A stretch of 64,000 nucleotides of DNA from Hemibagrus wyckioides (taxonomy: Eukaryota; Chordata; Actinopteri; Siluriformes; Bagridae). The notes beneath the pieces are model-generated. The model had not been told where the DNA came from, searched no databases, and saw only the letters and a list, made by a program, of their open reading frames with translations. The position numbers were made by a program, and so were the translations under genes. This document shows, piece after piece, positions 12,826 to 24,850 of the stretch (positions are counted from its first letter, which is position 1; each line of letters begins with the position of its first letter). The DNA lies in contig NC_080712.1 of the NCBI RefSeq assembly GCF_019097595.1, positions 19,120,146 to 19,184,145 on the forward strand, read 5' to 3'.

Positions 12826-14352
12826 CCACGTCATGGCTGACGCTATGGGAACGCTTCTATATGGAAGTTGTGTTTGAAGTTCTGATTTATCAGCTCAGGT
12901 AGGTCATGTGACAAAGCGGAGTGCACCAGCAAGACCATAAAAGTGCATCTACGTCACATTACTCCAGCTTCTTTGTCTTCAGGAAGCACTCTGTGTATCT
13001 TTGTGACGATTGTTTGTCCTGTCTAGACTAGGGAAAAATTGTAAATGTAATGTAATGTAATGTAAAATATTGGGAAAGATGGCAAGTACAGAAAGTGCCC
13101 TGATACATTACGAGGGACAACTCACACTTTTTCTGCATCGTTTGTTTGATAGAGGAGTGTGTATGTGCGGCTCTCAAGGGAGCCTGCTACGAGTGCTGCG
13201 AAACTTTTCTTCTCCGTAAACTCTGCTCTCACTTAGCTGTTTTCTCTAGCCAAGTGTCTGTGCCTTGTGACTCGGGCCGCGCAACTGCTGAGGCAGCGCG
13301 CCAACTTAGATGATTAGTTTTGCAGGTTGAGTTAGTGGAACAAATGACAGGTGATCCGCTTTCTCTTGCCCTCTCTCCCGATTCGGATTTCCCCGCTTTG
13401 GCTCCGGGAACTCATATTGTGATTTCTCCCAACTCGAACGAGGAATTATTGTCTTCATCGGACTCTGAGAAACTCAAGGCAGCTAAGGCTTTCCTGTACA
13501 CCGTGTCTCCCCTCCTGGGACCTCTCAGTGGTCCTTGAGGGGCTTCTCCAAGCCCTCTTTGAGCCAATAAAGTCAGCCTCTAAGGAGTTTCTGACTCTGG
13601 AAACAGCTCTGCTATTAGTTGGTTGCCCGGCCTTTCTGCAAGCCTTCTGCCCTCTGCCCCATGAATAGGCAAAACAGGAGAGACTGCACCTGCTGTGCCC
13701 AGTTGGGGTTCTTAGGACTTACGCCTATTGCTCGAGTGGCATATGGCATAAGTCCTCTCCCTTTTTGTCTGCTTTGGTGGCTGCAAAAAAAGCAATCCAG
13801 TCTCCAAGCAGCACCTTGTGCTGGGTAGTGGTAGCTATCTCCTAGGTCTATGAGGTGCGCTGTGTGGCTTTGCCTCTAGGGATTACACGTCACTCCACGA
13901 GGTGTATCACTTGTCCAGCACTCTTGCTAGGGGCATTCCCCCCAGGATATTTGTACTGTGGCAGGTTGGTCCTCTCCACCCACCTTTATCGGGTTCTATA
14001 ACCTGGACCCCACTCCTGGGTCTTACAGGGCTAATGATGCTCTGCTCCTGGCTTGTTTGTGTTCTTTCACGACCTCCGGGACAAACATCTCCAGTTCCCA
14101 TAGCGTCAGCCATGATGCAGTGTTGAGTTCGGGTATCCAGTTGTGCTCCCTTCAGACAAGTAAAAGCTGGAGTGACGTAGATGCACTTTTATGGAATTGC
14201 TGGCATGCTCTGCTTCGTCACATGACCTACCCAGGCCGATAAATCTGTGTGATTCCACACAGAGGTTCAGACACAACTTCCACATAGTAGCATTCCCATA
14301 GTGAATGGTCAGCCATGACCTTCTCAGGGAACCAGTTTACATATGTAACCTG
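12826..14352 (+). mobile_element. Second DIRS-like element nested in the first
   Basis: Its own inverted ends are at about 12826-13020 and 14155-14352 (shared GCATCTACGTCAC / complement, CTATGGGAACGC-like). The interior holds an acidic Ser-rich Gag-like ORF (13320-13538: DSDFPALAPGTH...SSSDSEK) and, at 13890-14030, a tyrosine-recombinase C-terminus with GWSSPPTFIGFYNLDP, the hallmark of fish DIRS. RT and most other parts are deleted. Confidence 0.7.
13320..13538 (+). pseudogene. DIRS Gag-like fragment
   Basis: A 72-codon ORF with acidic, Ser-rich composition (PDSDFPALAPG, LLSSSDSEKLKAAKAF), as in N-terminal Gag ORFs of fish DIRS elements. Truncated. Confidence 0.5.
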
Positions 14353-15053
14353 GTGTATTTTTGCCCTCTGCTTGGTGTGTCCCACGCTGACCTGCTGAGG
14401 GAGCCGGATTAGGGCAAGAGATTAGCCCCTGAGGTGGTGGTGGAACTTTGATGGGCCACAGACCACAGGGCTCAGGCCTCCAAGAGCCTGCCCTCCCTGA
14501 TGCCTCATGTGCTTTGGGAGCAGGTGCACCCAATGACCCATCTGCCCTAGGCTCACATCCCAGCAATCTGCCAGCATGGCAATGTCTGCCAAATGTATCT
14601 CATAAGATCTTGACACCATAAAGAAAAGTTACAGAACCCAGTTTGCCTCTCAGCACATATATTTCACAAGTGTCCAACTTTATGCATCCAATTTTAGATC
14701 TGCAGACCTTGAATTGTACTCTGAGGATGTACATGCTGAAGATACTGATGCTCAAACTTATTATGACACCAGTGGTCCGAAAAAAGGATGCATCTAAAGG
14801 ATGCATCAAAATTTAAAGGAAGCATCGAAATTTGGCCAGAACAGAGGAAAGCCTCAGGTTTGCTTTTGGGGGCAAAGCTTACCAATATAGAGTTCTTCCT
14901 TTCCATATAGCTCTGTCTCAACACACCTTTATGAAGTGTATCCTTCACTCCTTTGCAACTCCAGGGCATCAGCTTCAACCACAATGCAGGCACAACTGTT
15001 TCTTGCAGCTGGCATCTCCATATGCAGGTGGTGTAGGCCATATAGCAGAGGTA

Positions 15054-15164
15054 TGTCAGAAGTGGGATTTGAACCCACGCCTCCATGTGGAGCCCAGAAC
15101 ACCCAGATACCTGGAAGGTAGTGAACCTTGAGTCTGGCACCTTAGACCACTCAGCCATCCTGAT
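15054..15164 (-). tRNA. tRNA-Leu(CAA)-like gene with intron
   Basis: On the minus strand: acceptor ATCAGGA...TTCTGAC (first pair A-C instead of G-C), A box TGGCTGAGTGG, anticodon loop ACTCAAG (CAA), an intron of about 25 nt just after the anticodon as in vertebrate tRNA-Leu(CAA), a variable arm, and B box GGTTCAAATCC inside a perfect 5-bp T stem (GTGGG/CCCAC). The promoter boxes are intact. The mismatch at the first pair and its position inside decayed DIRS sequence suggest a retro-inserted or pseudo-tRNA, but it could be functional. Confidence 0.7.
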
Positions 15165-16404
15165 GGCATATTTTGCCATATTTTGCAGGCCCTATCCCCA
15201 GCCTCCTTCTACCTGGAGTTCGCTCCTGGTATGGTTAAAGCTATTTTGCACCCCTGAATGGGTTACATCACAAAGGTGCCCTCAGAAACTGGCCAGCCAG
15301 TCACCCTGCATGCTTTCTTTCCTCTGCTTCATGAGTCTTCAAAGCAGGAAAGTTCGGGCACTTAGGACCTATGTACACCACTATGTACACCATAAATGCC
15401 ATCACCCAGTCCTACGAGGTGCACAGAATGTCTTCACCTCTAGGTTTAAAGGTCCACTACACTAGGAGTGCACTGTCTACTGCATTGGCCAGGGGTGGCC
15501 CCTACATGATGTTTGTGCTGCGGTATGCTGGTCCTCTCTACAGACAATCATCAAATTCTACAGTTTAGATTTGAACTCAACCCCTGGATCTCAGGTCCTG
15601 TGGTGTTGAGCCAGTCCTGTCTGCACCCAGCAGTTGTCTGTGCCAATTCGCACGGCCCTGCAGGGCAGACATTTTTCCTTGTGTGATGGCATTGGTATTG
15701 GCATTCCAATAGTGTCAAGCCATAACTCAGTGAGGGGATCCCTCGGATGTGAACATCTCCATAATCTGGGTTCCTGTGAAGGGAACAAGACGCTATGTTA
15801 ATTACCACACATCAGGCATGCCTGACGTCTTCCATCTGACAATTAGAATCTGTGGATATGTGACACAGATGCCCTTTTATGGTCTTGCTGAGGCATTCTG
15901 CTATGTTACCTGACCCCTTTCAGCCACTGAAATTAGCTTGTGTTCACACAGGCTTCACACACCAGTTCTGCAAGGGTATTCCCATAGCATGAAGTCATGA
16001 CATAGCACCTTGTTCCCTTTTCAGGGAACCAAATTATATACACAGCCCCAGACAGTTTTTTTTTGCGTCATCTATCTACTAGTTACTCCTGGAAATAAGA
16101 TAAAATGCTGCATGATCTCATAATGTTTTTGCTCTATTTTGCATACAAATCTGTCATGAAATGCCTGTTTTTAAATGGTATTAATAATTTTTGTCATCAG
16201 TTTTGTCACTGATTCACATTATTATGCTGTGTGTATCAACCTTATTAAACAAGTAGAGACAAAAAGCCCAGAAACAGATCAAATCTTCAATACTTTTCCA
16301 GTACATAGTAAGTAGTTGTATGTATAAAGAACTGTAACCTAACACATGTATTATATATATTACAATTGGTGTTAAATCTATTTATCTGCATAAATAACAA
16401 CAAT

Positions 16405-17540
16405 CTAGCCATGGGAGTCACAGTCCGGTGACTTCTGTGCCAGTTCCAAGCCCGGATAAATAGAAAGGGTTGCGTCAGAAAGGGTATCCGGCGCAAAACA
16501 AATTTAAAATTTAAGCATGCGAAACATCAATACTCTGAATTTCATACCGGATCCGTCGAGGCCCGGGTTAACAACGACCGCCATCGGCGCTGTTGACCTA
16601 CAGGGCACTGGTAGAAATTGGGCTACTGTTGGTCAAAGAAGTAGAGGAGGGAGGAGGGTGTGTAGACAGAGAGAGAACAGGAAAGGTAAGGAACTCTGAA
16701 TATTGGTACTATGACAGGGAAAGGTAAAGAGCTGGCTGATATGATGGAGAGAAGGAAGGTGGATATACTGTGTGTACAGGAGACCAGGTGGAAGGGTAGC
16801 AAGGCTTGTAGTATAGGAGCAGGATTCAAGCTGTTTTATTATGGTGTGGATAGTAAGAGAAATGGGGTAGGTCTGGTCCTGAAGGAGGAGTTTGTGAGGA
16901 ATGTTCTGGAGGAGAAGAGAATGTCAGAGAGGGTGACGAGTCTGAAGTTGTCTGAAGTGGCTTACAAGAGTGGAGGTAGGAGCACACAGGTAGACTACAT
17001 CCTATGTAGAAGAGGCAATCTGAAAGAGATTAGTGACTGTAAAGTGGTAGTGGGAGAGAGATGGTAGTGTGTAAGATGACTCTGATGGTCTGTAAGAAGA
17101 AGAGGTCAAAGATAGAGATAGAGAAGAAAAAGTGGTGGAAGCTGAAAAAGGAGGAATGAGGTGAGGAATTTAGACAGAAGTTGAGGCAGGCTCTGGGTGG
17201 TCAGGTAGTGCTGCCAGATGACTGGGAAACTACAGCAGAAGTGATCAGGGAGACAGGAAGGAAGGTGATGGGTGTGTCATCTGGTAGGAGAAAGAGGATA
17301 ATGAGACTTCGTGGTGGAATGAGGAAGTTCAGGATTGTATTCAGAGGAAGAGGTTAGCCAAGAAGAAGTGGGACATGGACAGGACTGACGAGAATAGACA
17401 GGAATACAAGGAGTTACAGCACAGAGTGAAGAGGCAGGTGTCTAAGGCCAAGCAGAAGGCATATGACGAGTTGTACACTAGGTTAGACACTAGAGAAGGA
17501 GAGAAGGAGAAAGCCGAAAGAAGAAGAAGATTTGTATAAA
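16405..17540 (+). mobile_element. RTE-clade LINE relic
   Basis: A 5' region with GGGTATCCGGCGCAAAAC, then an endonuclease N-terminus on the plus strand (16711-16960): MTGKGKELADMMERRKVDILCVQETRWKGSKA, with the APE motif QETRW, followed by GFKLFYYG and GVGLVLKEEF. Part of the endonuclease is deleted (around 16965). Downstream pieces to 17530 (KRKRIMRL-like, then a Glu/Lys-rich helix) are frame-broken. Confidence 0.75.
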
Positions 17541-19090
17541 TAACAACATATTCATGATCTGCCTATTTTCCTACATAAGAAAAGTGTAAATAATCTGTAC
17601 ATTTTAAAATAGATTTACTGTACACAGTGAATACATTACACAATCCACTATTCTTGGTGGTAAAATACTGTCATGCTGTCAAATTTGTGTTTCATTAAAC
17701 TTTAATTTCAGCTTCTACTGTAGGTGTAAAATACAAAGCAGAAGTGCTCTCTGTCTCTCCACAGGAAAACGAATTGCGTAGCCAGTGCAAAGCTGATTTT
17801 GTCACTCCTCATCTCTATTCACCCGACTAACTGAATGGTGGTACAATAACGAGACAGTTAGCTTAACTATTTTAAAATTGCCTTAGGATGTAAAATTATG
17901 ATTTAATGTCAGATTTCACCTGCTGAAGCAATTGTAAAGTGTCACACTGTGCATCCATGCAAACATTAAATTACATTACATTAAATAATGGCTTCAGTGT
18001 TTTTTTCATGTCATTTTGTCTGCATGTATGGGAGGTAGCAGTATTTGAGAAATGTCTCTATTATTTCTTTTTTTTTAATAACAGTATTTAAGATGGACTT
18101 TGTGATGAGCTGTTGATGCCACACTCTCTTGACCATCTCCTCTTATCTCTTCTAATCTCATCCCTCTGCTCCTCTCTGCACAGGTCCTCCATCTTCGTAT
18201 TAAAACATGTTAACTTTCTGCTCAAGTACTGGCCCAATCACAACAAACAGACTTCTATTTTGTCTACTACTGCAGGATTTGGACGTGCCCTCCTCCTGTG
18301 CCAGCCCGAGGAACGTGATCTGGCCTTTACTTAAGGCACTTTTAATCAGCTGTGGTTGTCATGGCAACCCCTCCCTCCAACATGGCTCAATGGCTATTTC
18401 TCATCAGCTTATCTGATAGCTCCTCATCAACACGGAGAGATAGCGATGCCTGTGCCTTGATAAGTGAATACTATGTACTAGGGATAAGTTTATATTTTTT
18501 GCATATGTTTTAAATTATTAAGAAATCGAGTTGTAAATTATATATTTAAGGGTAATATTTAACAGAAATCTAAAGGAAATGAGTGTTTGGTTTTATACAC
18601 TCTCAGAGTAAATTACTCAAAAGCTGTTTAACAGTTTATTGTTTCAGATTCAGTTTTGAAAAACATCAAATTCAAGAAGAGAAAAAAACACACAGGGCCA
18701 CATCAGTGTATATGTCTCACATCTAAGATGTTTTGAGGTGGTATTTATGCTCAGTGTCACACTAAATATATAAATCGTTCACTTCTGTATAATGAAAAGA
18801 AAATTTTACCCATGTCTGTACAAAACTGAGACTTGTCACATGTCATACAGTGATTTGTTTCAGCGGTTGATCTTTCAAAGGTAAGTGGCAAATGGGGTCA
18901 AATTTGTGTTTGATTAAACTTTAATTACAGCTGCAAGGCATAAAAATCCAATGCAGAACCTCGCTCTATATCTTCATAGGAAAATGATGGCTTAGCTAGT
19001 GCAGTGCTTTTTTTTGCTCCTTATCTGTATTCAGCCAAATAACTATGTAGCAGTATGATAAAAGGACCACTTTGTGAGGATTTAAACATG
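17541..19090. other. Intron with a diverged about 200-bp direct duplication
   Basis: 17676-17870 and 18896-19060 share order and words (CAAATTTGTGTTT, ATTAAACTTTAATT, AGGAAAA, TTCA/GCC..TAACT). No gene is seen. Confidence 0.45.
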
Positions 19091-19099
19091 GAATGTTTG

Positions 19100-20252
<1,153 letters not shown>

Positions 20253-20389
20253 ATTGTAGATCTATGCACAGACATATAAATGCTGAATGTTTGGTAGCAT
20301 GCATTAGTTTGTGAGCATGTTTAGAGTTGGATATTCCAATATTATTCAAAAAAAAAACCTTATTAGTTAGGTTAACTTATATTTACATT

Positions 20390-20450
20390 TCTGGCATTTG
20401 GCACACGATCTTATCCAGAGCGACGTACAAAAGTGCTTTAAGTCTCTATC
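20390..20450 (-). mobile_element. SINE/LINE 3' tail-like segment
   Basis: GGCATTTGGCACACGATCTTATCCAGAGCGACGTAC is the reverse complement of the common teleost SINE/L2 3' tail. Confidence 0.55.
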
Positions 20451-20594
20451 AACTAATACATTAACACTGGTTCAGTAGGTTACAGACTTAGGATATCATT
20501 AGCCTAAAATTGGTGTTTTTTTTTGTTTTGTTTTTTTAAACATATAACAATACATAAAAACAGGGAAAGATAAGAGCTAGTTTAAGTGCTTCAG

Positions 20595-21020
20595 GAAAAG
20601 GTAGGTCAGTGACTCTGTTGTACGGACATCTAGGGGAAGTTCATACCACCACCTTGGTGCCAGAGAAGAGTCTAGATGAATACCTACTTTTTACCCTGAG
20701 AGATGGTGGGACCAGTCGGGCAGTGCTAGTGGATCGGAGGGATTGAGGTGCAGTGCGAGGAGTAATAAGATCTTTGAGGTAAGATGGTGCTGGTCCATTC
20801 TTGGCTTTGTAGGCAAGCATCAGTGCTTTGAGTCTGATGCGTGCAGCTACCGCAAGCCAGTGGAGGGAACGCAGTAGTGGGGTGGTGTGGGAGAACTTGC
20901 TGCATTTTGGATCATTTGCAGTGGGCGAATTGCATTCAAAGGAAGACCTGCCAGTAAAGAGTTGCAGTAGCCCAGTCTCAAAATAACCAGAGACTGAACT
21001 TAGAATAGTTATTTCTCCCT
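20595..21020 (-). mobile_element. L2-like LINE C-terminal fragment
   Basis: Minus-strand translation with LLRSLHWLAVAARIRLKALMLAYKAK, APSYLKDLI, RSLRSTSTARLVPPSLR-like and SRLFSGTKVVV. This is the C-terminal end of L2-type LINE ORF2, with deletions. Confidence 0.7.
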
Positions 21021-21063
21021 GCGTACCAAGCAACTGCAGAGTTAAAATTTGTTTTATTTCCAA

Positions 21064-22113
21064 AAAATATTTCTGAGACTCAGTGAATAAATGTTACAGT
21101 GTAAACACTGCTTTAGTTATCAAGAAGAAAAACACACACACTTAATGTACACAATATAAAGACTGATTATGTTGTGGTCTTCTAATAGCATTATAGCGAA
21201 ACCCAAATGTAAATAATCCAGTAATCACTATGCACCTTAGCTAACATTGTCATTACTCAGTAATCTATTTGCATAAACTTTACTTCACACTGAAAGCAGC
21301 TTCAACAAGTTCAGCCCTTTACTTTCTAGAGGGCAAACCATAAACCACAAAAGATAAACCATTTGCTGTCTTTGTGCATTCACACAAGACCAAAGGTTAG
21401 CATTTTCAAAAATGGTGGTGTTATCATAAAACTTCAATTTAAAAACGTCAATATAAATATTTAATATGAATGCTAGTCAGACATTAAAATCAAAATAATG
21501 TTTACATAAGAAACTTTTCCTCTGCATTTAAATGAGAAAAGCAGTTAAGCTATTTTACTGATGAACTCTACACAGATTACATTTCTATTTTCAGCCATTA
21601 GTTAGAAAACAATTAGACACATAAGAAAATTAAATGGTGCAGTGTTTATCTCTGTTACTTGGTAAATAAAATGGTTTCATCAGTTAGAACATACTTGATT
21701 TAGCAAAGCTTTAAAAAGGCACAGCAATGTAGTTAAACTACACAAGCTAACACTGTGTGTGATGAGTTGAATGTGTTTGAGAAGGAGAGTGTGTCAGACA
21801 TGCAGGGTGAGAGTTAGGGTCAGTTTCTGACCTCCATTCATTTAGACATCGCTACTGGCCAGTAATTTACCTGTTTTCTATTGTCCCTAAGGTAGATTCT
21901 TTATATAACTACTTACTTAATTAAACATTATAATTGATTTACTGTGTTGTCACCAATGCAGCCAACTCATTTATTGGTGGACTTGTCATTTATAAGTGAG
22001 TAAATATATTGGAAAAATTTTTGGCTGCTATTGCATTATGCACATTTTTACTAATAGTGTTGTGTTCCTATATTTCCAGGAAAATTATTAGCTCTTGTTT
22101 CAGAGTACTGAGG
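21064..22113. other. Intron left of the provirus, no gene seen
   Basis: AT-rich DNA up to the ERV target site; no ORF above background. Confidence 0.7.
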
Positions 22114-22117
22114 TGGC
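22114..22117. repeat. Target-site duplication, left copy (TGGC)
   Basis: The four bases directly before the TGTCGG start of the 5' LTR are TGGC. The same four bases follow the CCGACA end of the 3' LTR at 38650-38653. A 4-bp duplication is usual for gammaretroviral-type integrases. Confidence 0.9.
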
Positions 22118-22402
22118 TGTCGGAGAAAATATAATATATCCAGCTTTGAATTATACACCTTGCCTTAAAAGTAGCTTAATGCTAATGTACTCAATGCACT
22201 GACTTGGTAATATTCTGCCTAAAGAGTAGTGTGTATCTATCAAGAATAATTTAGCCATTTATTACGTAGTAAGTAGTTAACGCAGATTAAAAATAGCTAT
22301 AATAATCAGATATAGCCTTCATAATAAACATGCAGAATTATTAATGGCAGCATGCTAGCGTAGTAACCACACTGGGACTGAAGGAACAGAAAAGAGGAGA
22401 GA

Positions 22403-22408
22403 TTTATT
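22403..22408 (-). terminator. Polyadenylation signal of antisense gene (5' LTR)
   Basis: AATAAA on the minus strand, at the same place relative to the LTR start as the 3' copy. Confidence 0.5.
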
Positions 22409-22454
22409 GAAACATTAGGAGTTACAACTCAGTCAGCCAGCCTATCCAATGGGA

Positions 22455-23289
22455 TCAGTGGGACCGGAGGGTCAGTTGTAGAAGACGGAATCTCGGGATC
22501 CTGAGGAGAAGTTGGAGAATAATCAGTGGGAGAAGTTGGGGCGAATAGTCAGGAGAAGACTGAGGAATATCATGAACACTGTAAGGCATAGGCACAAATT
22601 CAGGAGAAAGTTGGGGAAGGTCAGGGGAATTAGGAAATGAAGGGGAGTCAGAGGAAGAATCATTAGAGGAAATCTCAACAGGGAAATCCTCAGTCTGGAC
22701 GCCTTGAGAGGTGGTGCGTGTCCAATGCCAGTAGAAGGTCTGAGTAGACTGATCACAGGTTGTGGGGTGAAATTGGGTGCTCTGATCAAGACAGACGGTA
22801 TCTCTCACGATATGGTGAGCGAGGTAAGGAGACTCAGGAATAGAGGATTCAGATAGGTGCTCCAGGAAACCAGTAAGTTCAATGGCCAAACAGGATAGCT
22901 GATACTGGCGATAGCGTCGCAGAGCACCCCTGGGACTTCTCCGGAAGATAGCGCGGCGAGCTGACTGAGCTAGAAAAAATAATGGGAAATGAGTGAAGAT
23001 GAGTGAAGTGCATATTGCGTGACTATGTAGTCAGCAAAAGAGAGCGGGTACTAAGGCAAAAGGAACACAGTGTGGGAAGTAGGCCAGGTCACTGTGACAT
23101 GACAGGGATAGGCAGGTAGAGGAGACAATAGCATTGGAATACTAGCAACCAACAGTGATGAAAAGAGGAAAAGGATATGAGGCAGCTTAATGGCACAGCT
23201 TAGTTTAAAATTAGTAAAACAAAACTTAGATCAAGTAGGGAGAGAAAAGTCATCATGACATAGAGGAAGAGAGCAAGGTACTTACACAT
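22455..23289 (-). pseudogene. LTR antisense gene, 5' LTR copy with shifted C-terminus
   Basis: The same structure as the 3' LTR copy: ATG at 23289-23287, GTAAGTA donor, acceptor at 22970-22973, exon 2 from 22969. A missing G in the run near 22541 changes the frame in the last third, so the CTD-like tail is replaced by an unrelated Leu/Arg-rich end and the stop is at 22455. AATAAA on the minus strand (22408-22403) is retained. Because both LTRs were identical at integration, this is a post-insertion mutation or an assembly error in a G-run. Confidence 0.55.
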
Positions 23290-23390
23290 TGTTGGGGGCA
23301 ACGCTTGCGAGGTCAGGATGAGCCGAGGAAGCACCTTTAAGAGGTGATGGTCAAATGAAGTCAATAAGGAACTGGGGCCTTTCAGTAACC

Positions 23391-23404
23391 GCCAATTTTT
23401 ATAA
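23391..23404 (-). promoter_or_regulatory. TATA box of the LTR antisense gene (5' LTR)
   Basis: The minus strand reads TTTATAAAAATTGGC, preserved despite several substitutions in the adjoining 35 bp relative to the 3' LTR. Confidence 0.45.
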
Positions 23405-23618
23405 ACATGGTTGACTTAGCCTAAAAATAAGGGGAACTGGTGAGGAGGAAAATTGACGTCATCGAGGGGAGGATGGTATCAATTTAGGGGCGTATCGGGA
23501 CAAATGCGAAAATAATGGGAACTGGGAAAACGTATGTAAACTAAGGAAGGAGGGACTAAAGTAGCCATACACTGAATATAATGGGAAATTGCTGGAAATA
23601 TTTAAATTAGAGAAAGGA

Positions 23619-23643
23619 GGCGCCCGGGCGCCTGGGGTATAAG
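23619..23643 (+). promoter_or_regulatory. Sense core promoter of 5' LTR (GC palindrome + TATA)
   Basis: TATAAG at 23638-23643 preceded by the perfect 14-bp palindrome GGCGCCCGGGCGCC (23619-23632). Transcription would start roughly 25-30 bp downstream, defining the U3/R boundary near 23665-23670. The position is inferred from TATA spacing only. Confidence 0.7.
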
Positions 23644-23715
23644 TAGAGGGGACTTTTGGGGTTTTTTGAGACCAGCTGCTCTCTTCAGATATGCATGTTG
23701 TTGACTGCATGACTG

Positions 23716-23721
23716 AATAAA
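23716..23721 (+). terminator. Polyadenylation signal, 5' LTR
   Basis: AATAAA about 75 bp downstream of the TATA box, as expected at the end of R. Confidence 0.7.
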
Positions 23722-23881
23722 GAAACCTGCTTCTTCTCATCTGTTGACCGAGATCTCTTTTATTTCGGCTAAGTTTTATAGATTGTGGAGGTTATTGGGA
23801 AAGCTAAGAGTAAGAGATACAAACAAAATTCCACCCTGTGATATGTCCACTCGGAGGGGCTCTGAGTTCCGACATATTTAT

Positions 23882-23899
23882 TGGTGCCGAAACCCGGGA
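23882..23899 (+). other. Primer-binding site, tRNA-Phe
   Basis: TGGTGCCGAAACCCGGGA is an 18-nt perfect complement of the 3' end of eukaryotic tRNA-Phe (ending CGGCACCA). It begins 7 nt after the LTR end; in most retroviruses the gap is only 2-3 nt. Confidence 0.9.
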
Positions 23900-23983
23900 G
23901 CTTGCGTGGGAAGGCTGACGTGAGTCCGAAAACCTGAGCTAGGACCGCAACTACTACGGGCTGCAGATTGCCGGCATCAAAAC

Positions 23984-23995
23984 AGAAAGGTAAGC
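23984..23995 (+). other. Candidate major splice donor of the provirus
   Basis: AGAAAG|GTAAGC at 23989/23990, about 90 nt after the PBS, closely matches the U1 consensus. It is the obvious donor for spliced env and accessory mRNAs. Confidence 0.6.
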
Positions 23996-24193
23996 AGACA
24001 CCTGTTATATTCAAAGTCTGTGTTAAATCTATATCTGTAGCCTGAGTAGAGTGGCCCTGGGAAGGGTGAAGGCAGTTGGCCTCACGCCAAGAATTAGAGG
24101 GTGGTGACGACAGATGAGAACGAGCGGAGAGGTGTTTTTGTTTTTTTGGGCTTATGAAGTGTTAAGGTTTTATAAGTGAATAAGTGTGTGCAA

Positions 24194-24288
24194 GAAAATT
24201 CCTGTGGGCTAAAGCAGGTGGCACAAGTGAAGGAAAAATTCCTGCCGGTTGAGGCAGGTGGAGTATGAGAAAATTCCTGCGCAGGTGG
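24194..24288 (+). repeat. Three similar hairpins in the leader
   Basis: Three units of the form AAATTCCTG...CAGGTGG occur at about 24194-24221, 24234-24261 and 24269-24287. In each, CCTG or CCTGC pairs with (G)CAGG, while the loop sequence and length differ (10, 8 and about 0-2 nt). They lie between PBS and ORF A, where retroviral packaging/dimerisation signals are found; that role is inferred. Confidence 0.5.
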
Positions 24289-24715
24289 AATATTTGTCCC
24301 TAGATACCGCTGTTGTATATGGAAAACAGGTCTGCATGGTAGGGATGTCGGTGAGCCACTGCGGAGAACAGTATAGTTAGTTTTCAGGAACGCAGGGTTG
24401 GACCCGAGGAAAATGTGTTAAAGTATTAATGTGATATGTTAGTGTGAAATGAGGTGATGTGCCGTTGTTGAGAATGTGTTGTTAAGAAAGGAAGGATTGC
24501 TGCTGGCAGCAGGTGTGTGTGTTTAGGAATTGTGTTAGGAAAAATAGAAGCGTGAGTTGGAGTAGTGGCATGGAGGGATAGGTGACTAACGGTACTGTTA
24601 TATAGATCTGCTAGTATAAATACTATTGTAAGCAGAAGCTGTAAAAAGGAAAGAAAGGAGGGGTAAGTAACCCAGCAGACACACACTCACAGAAGCAGCA
24701 CAAATATAGACACGC

Positions 24716-24739
24716 ACACACACACACACACACACACAC
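24716..24739. repeat. (CA)n inside the proviral leader
   Basis: About 12 CA units between the leader hairpins and ORF A. Confidence 0.9.
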
Positions 24740-24850
24740 GCACAGACACAGGGGAAAGCCCTTTACACGGAAGGAGAGTTGAGTTGAGGAAAAAAAAAAA
24801 AAAAAAGTTGAAAGTAAAAAGGGTAGAGAGAATAGCAGTGAGCGCGGTGT

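Larger units (their letters stand above)
12158..16033 (+). mobile_element. Decayed DIRS-like retrotransposon (outer)
   Basis: Terminal repeats are inverted (left about 12158-12350, right complement about 15850-16033; shared GGGAACACCC, GCCTGTGTGAACAC and the promoter-like ATAAAAGGGCATCT). Inside, 14850-14920 keeps the DIRS RT motif RFAFGGKAYQYRVLPF, and 15415-15580 keeps a broken tyrosine-recombinase end (HYTRSALSTALARG). DIRS elements integrate by tyrosine recombinase and have inverted rather than direct ends. Confidence 0.75.
22118..23874 (+). repeat. 5' LTR (1757 bp)
   Basis: Starts TGTCGG and ends CCGACA (perfect 6-bp terminal inverted repeat). It contains a sense TATA box (23638), a polyadenylation signal (23716) and, on the minus strand, a copy of the LTR antisense gene. 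Compared with the 3' LTR it lacks one G in the run near 22541, which shifts the C-terminus of the antisense ORF, and shows a cluster of substitutions at 23372-23405. U3 makes up most of the LTR, about 1.5 kb. Confidence 0.97.
23900..24850 (+). other. Proviral leader, about 950 bp
   Basis: No long plus-strand ORF. It contains the donor at 23990, the triple hairpin set, a CA repeat (24716-24739) and an A-run near 24790. It is longer than usual retroviral leaders. Confidence 0.7.

Noticed and set aside
22523..22789. Second minus-strand ORF in the LTR, overlapping the antisense gene (also 37221-37556)
   Set aside because: It is the same exon read in another frame, has no ATG/splice support and Leu/Pro composition typical of a shadow frame.
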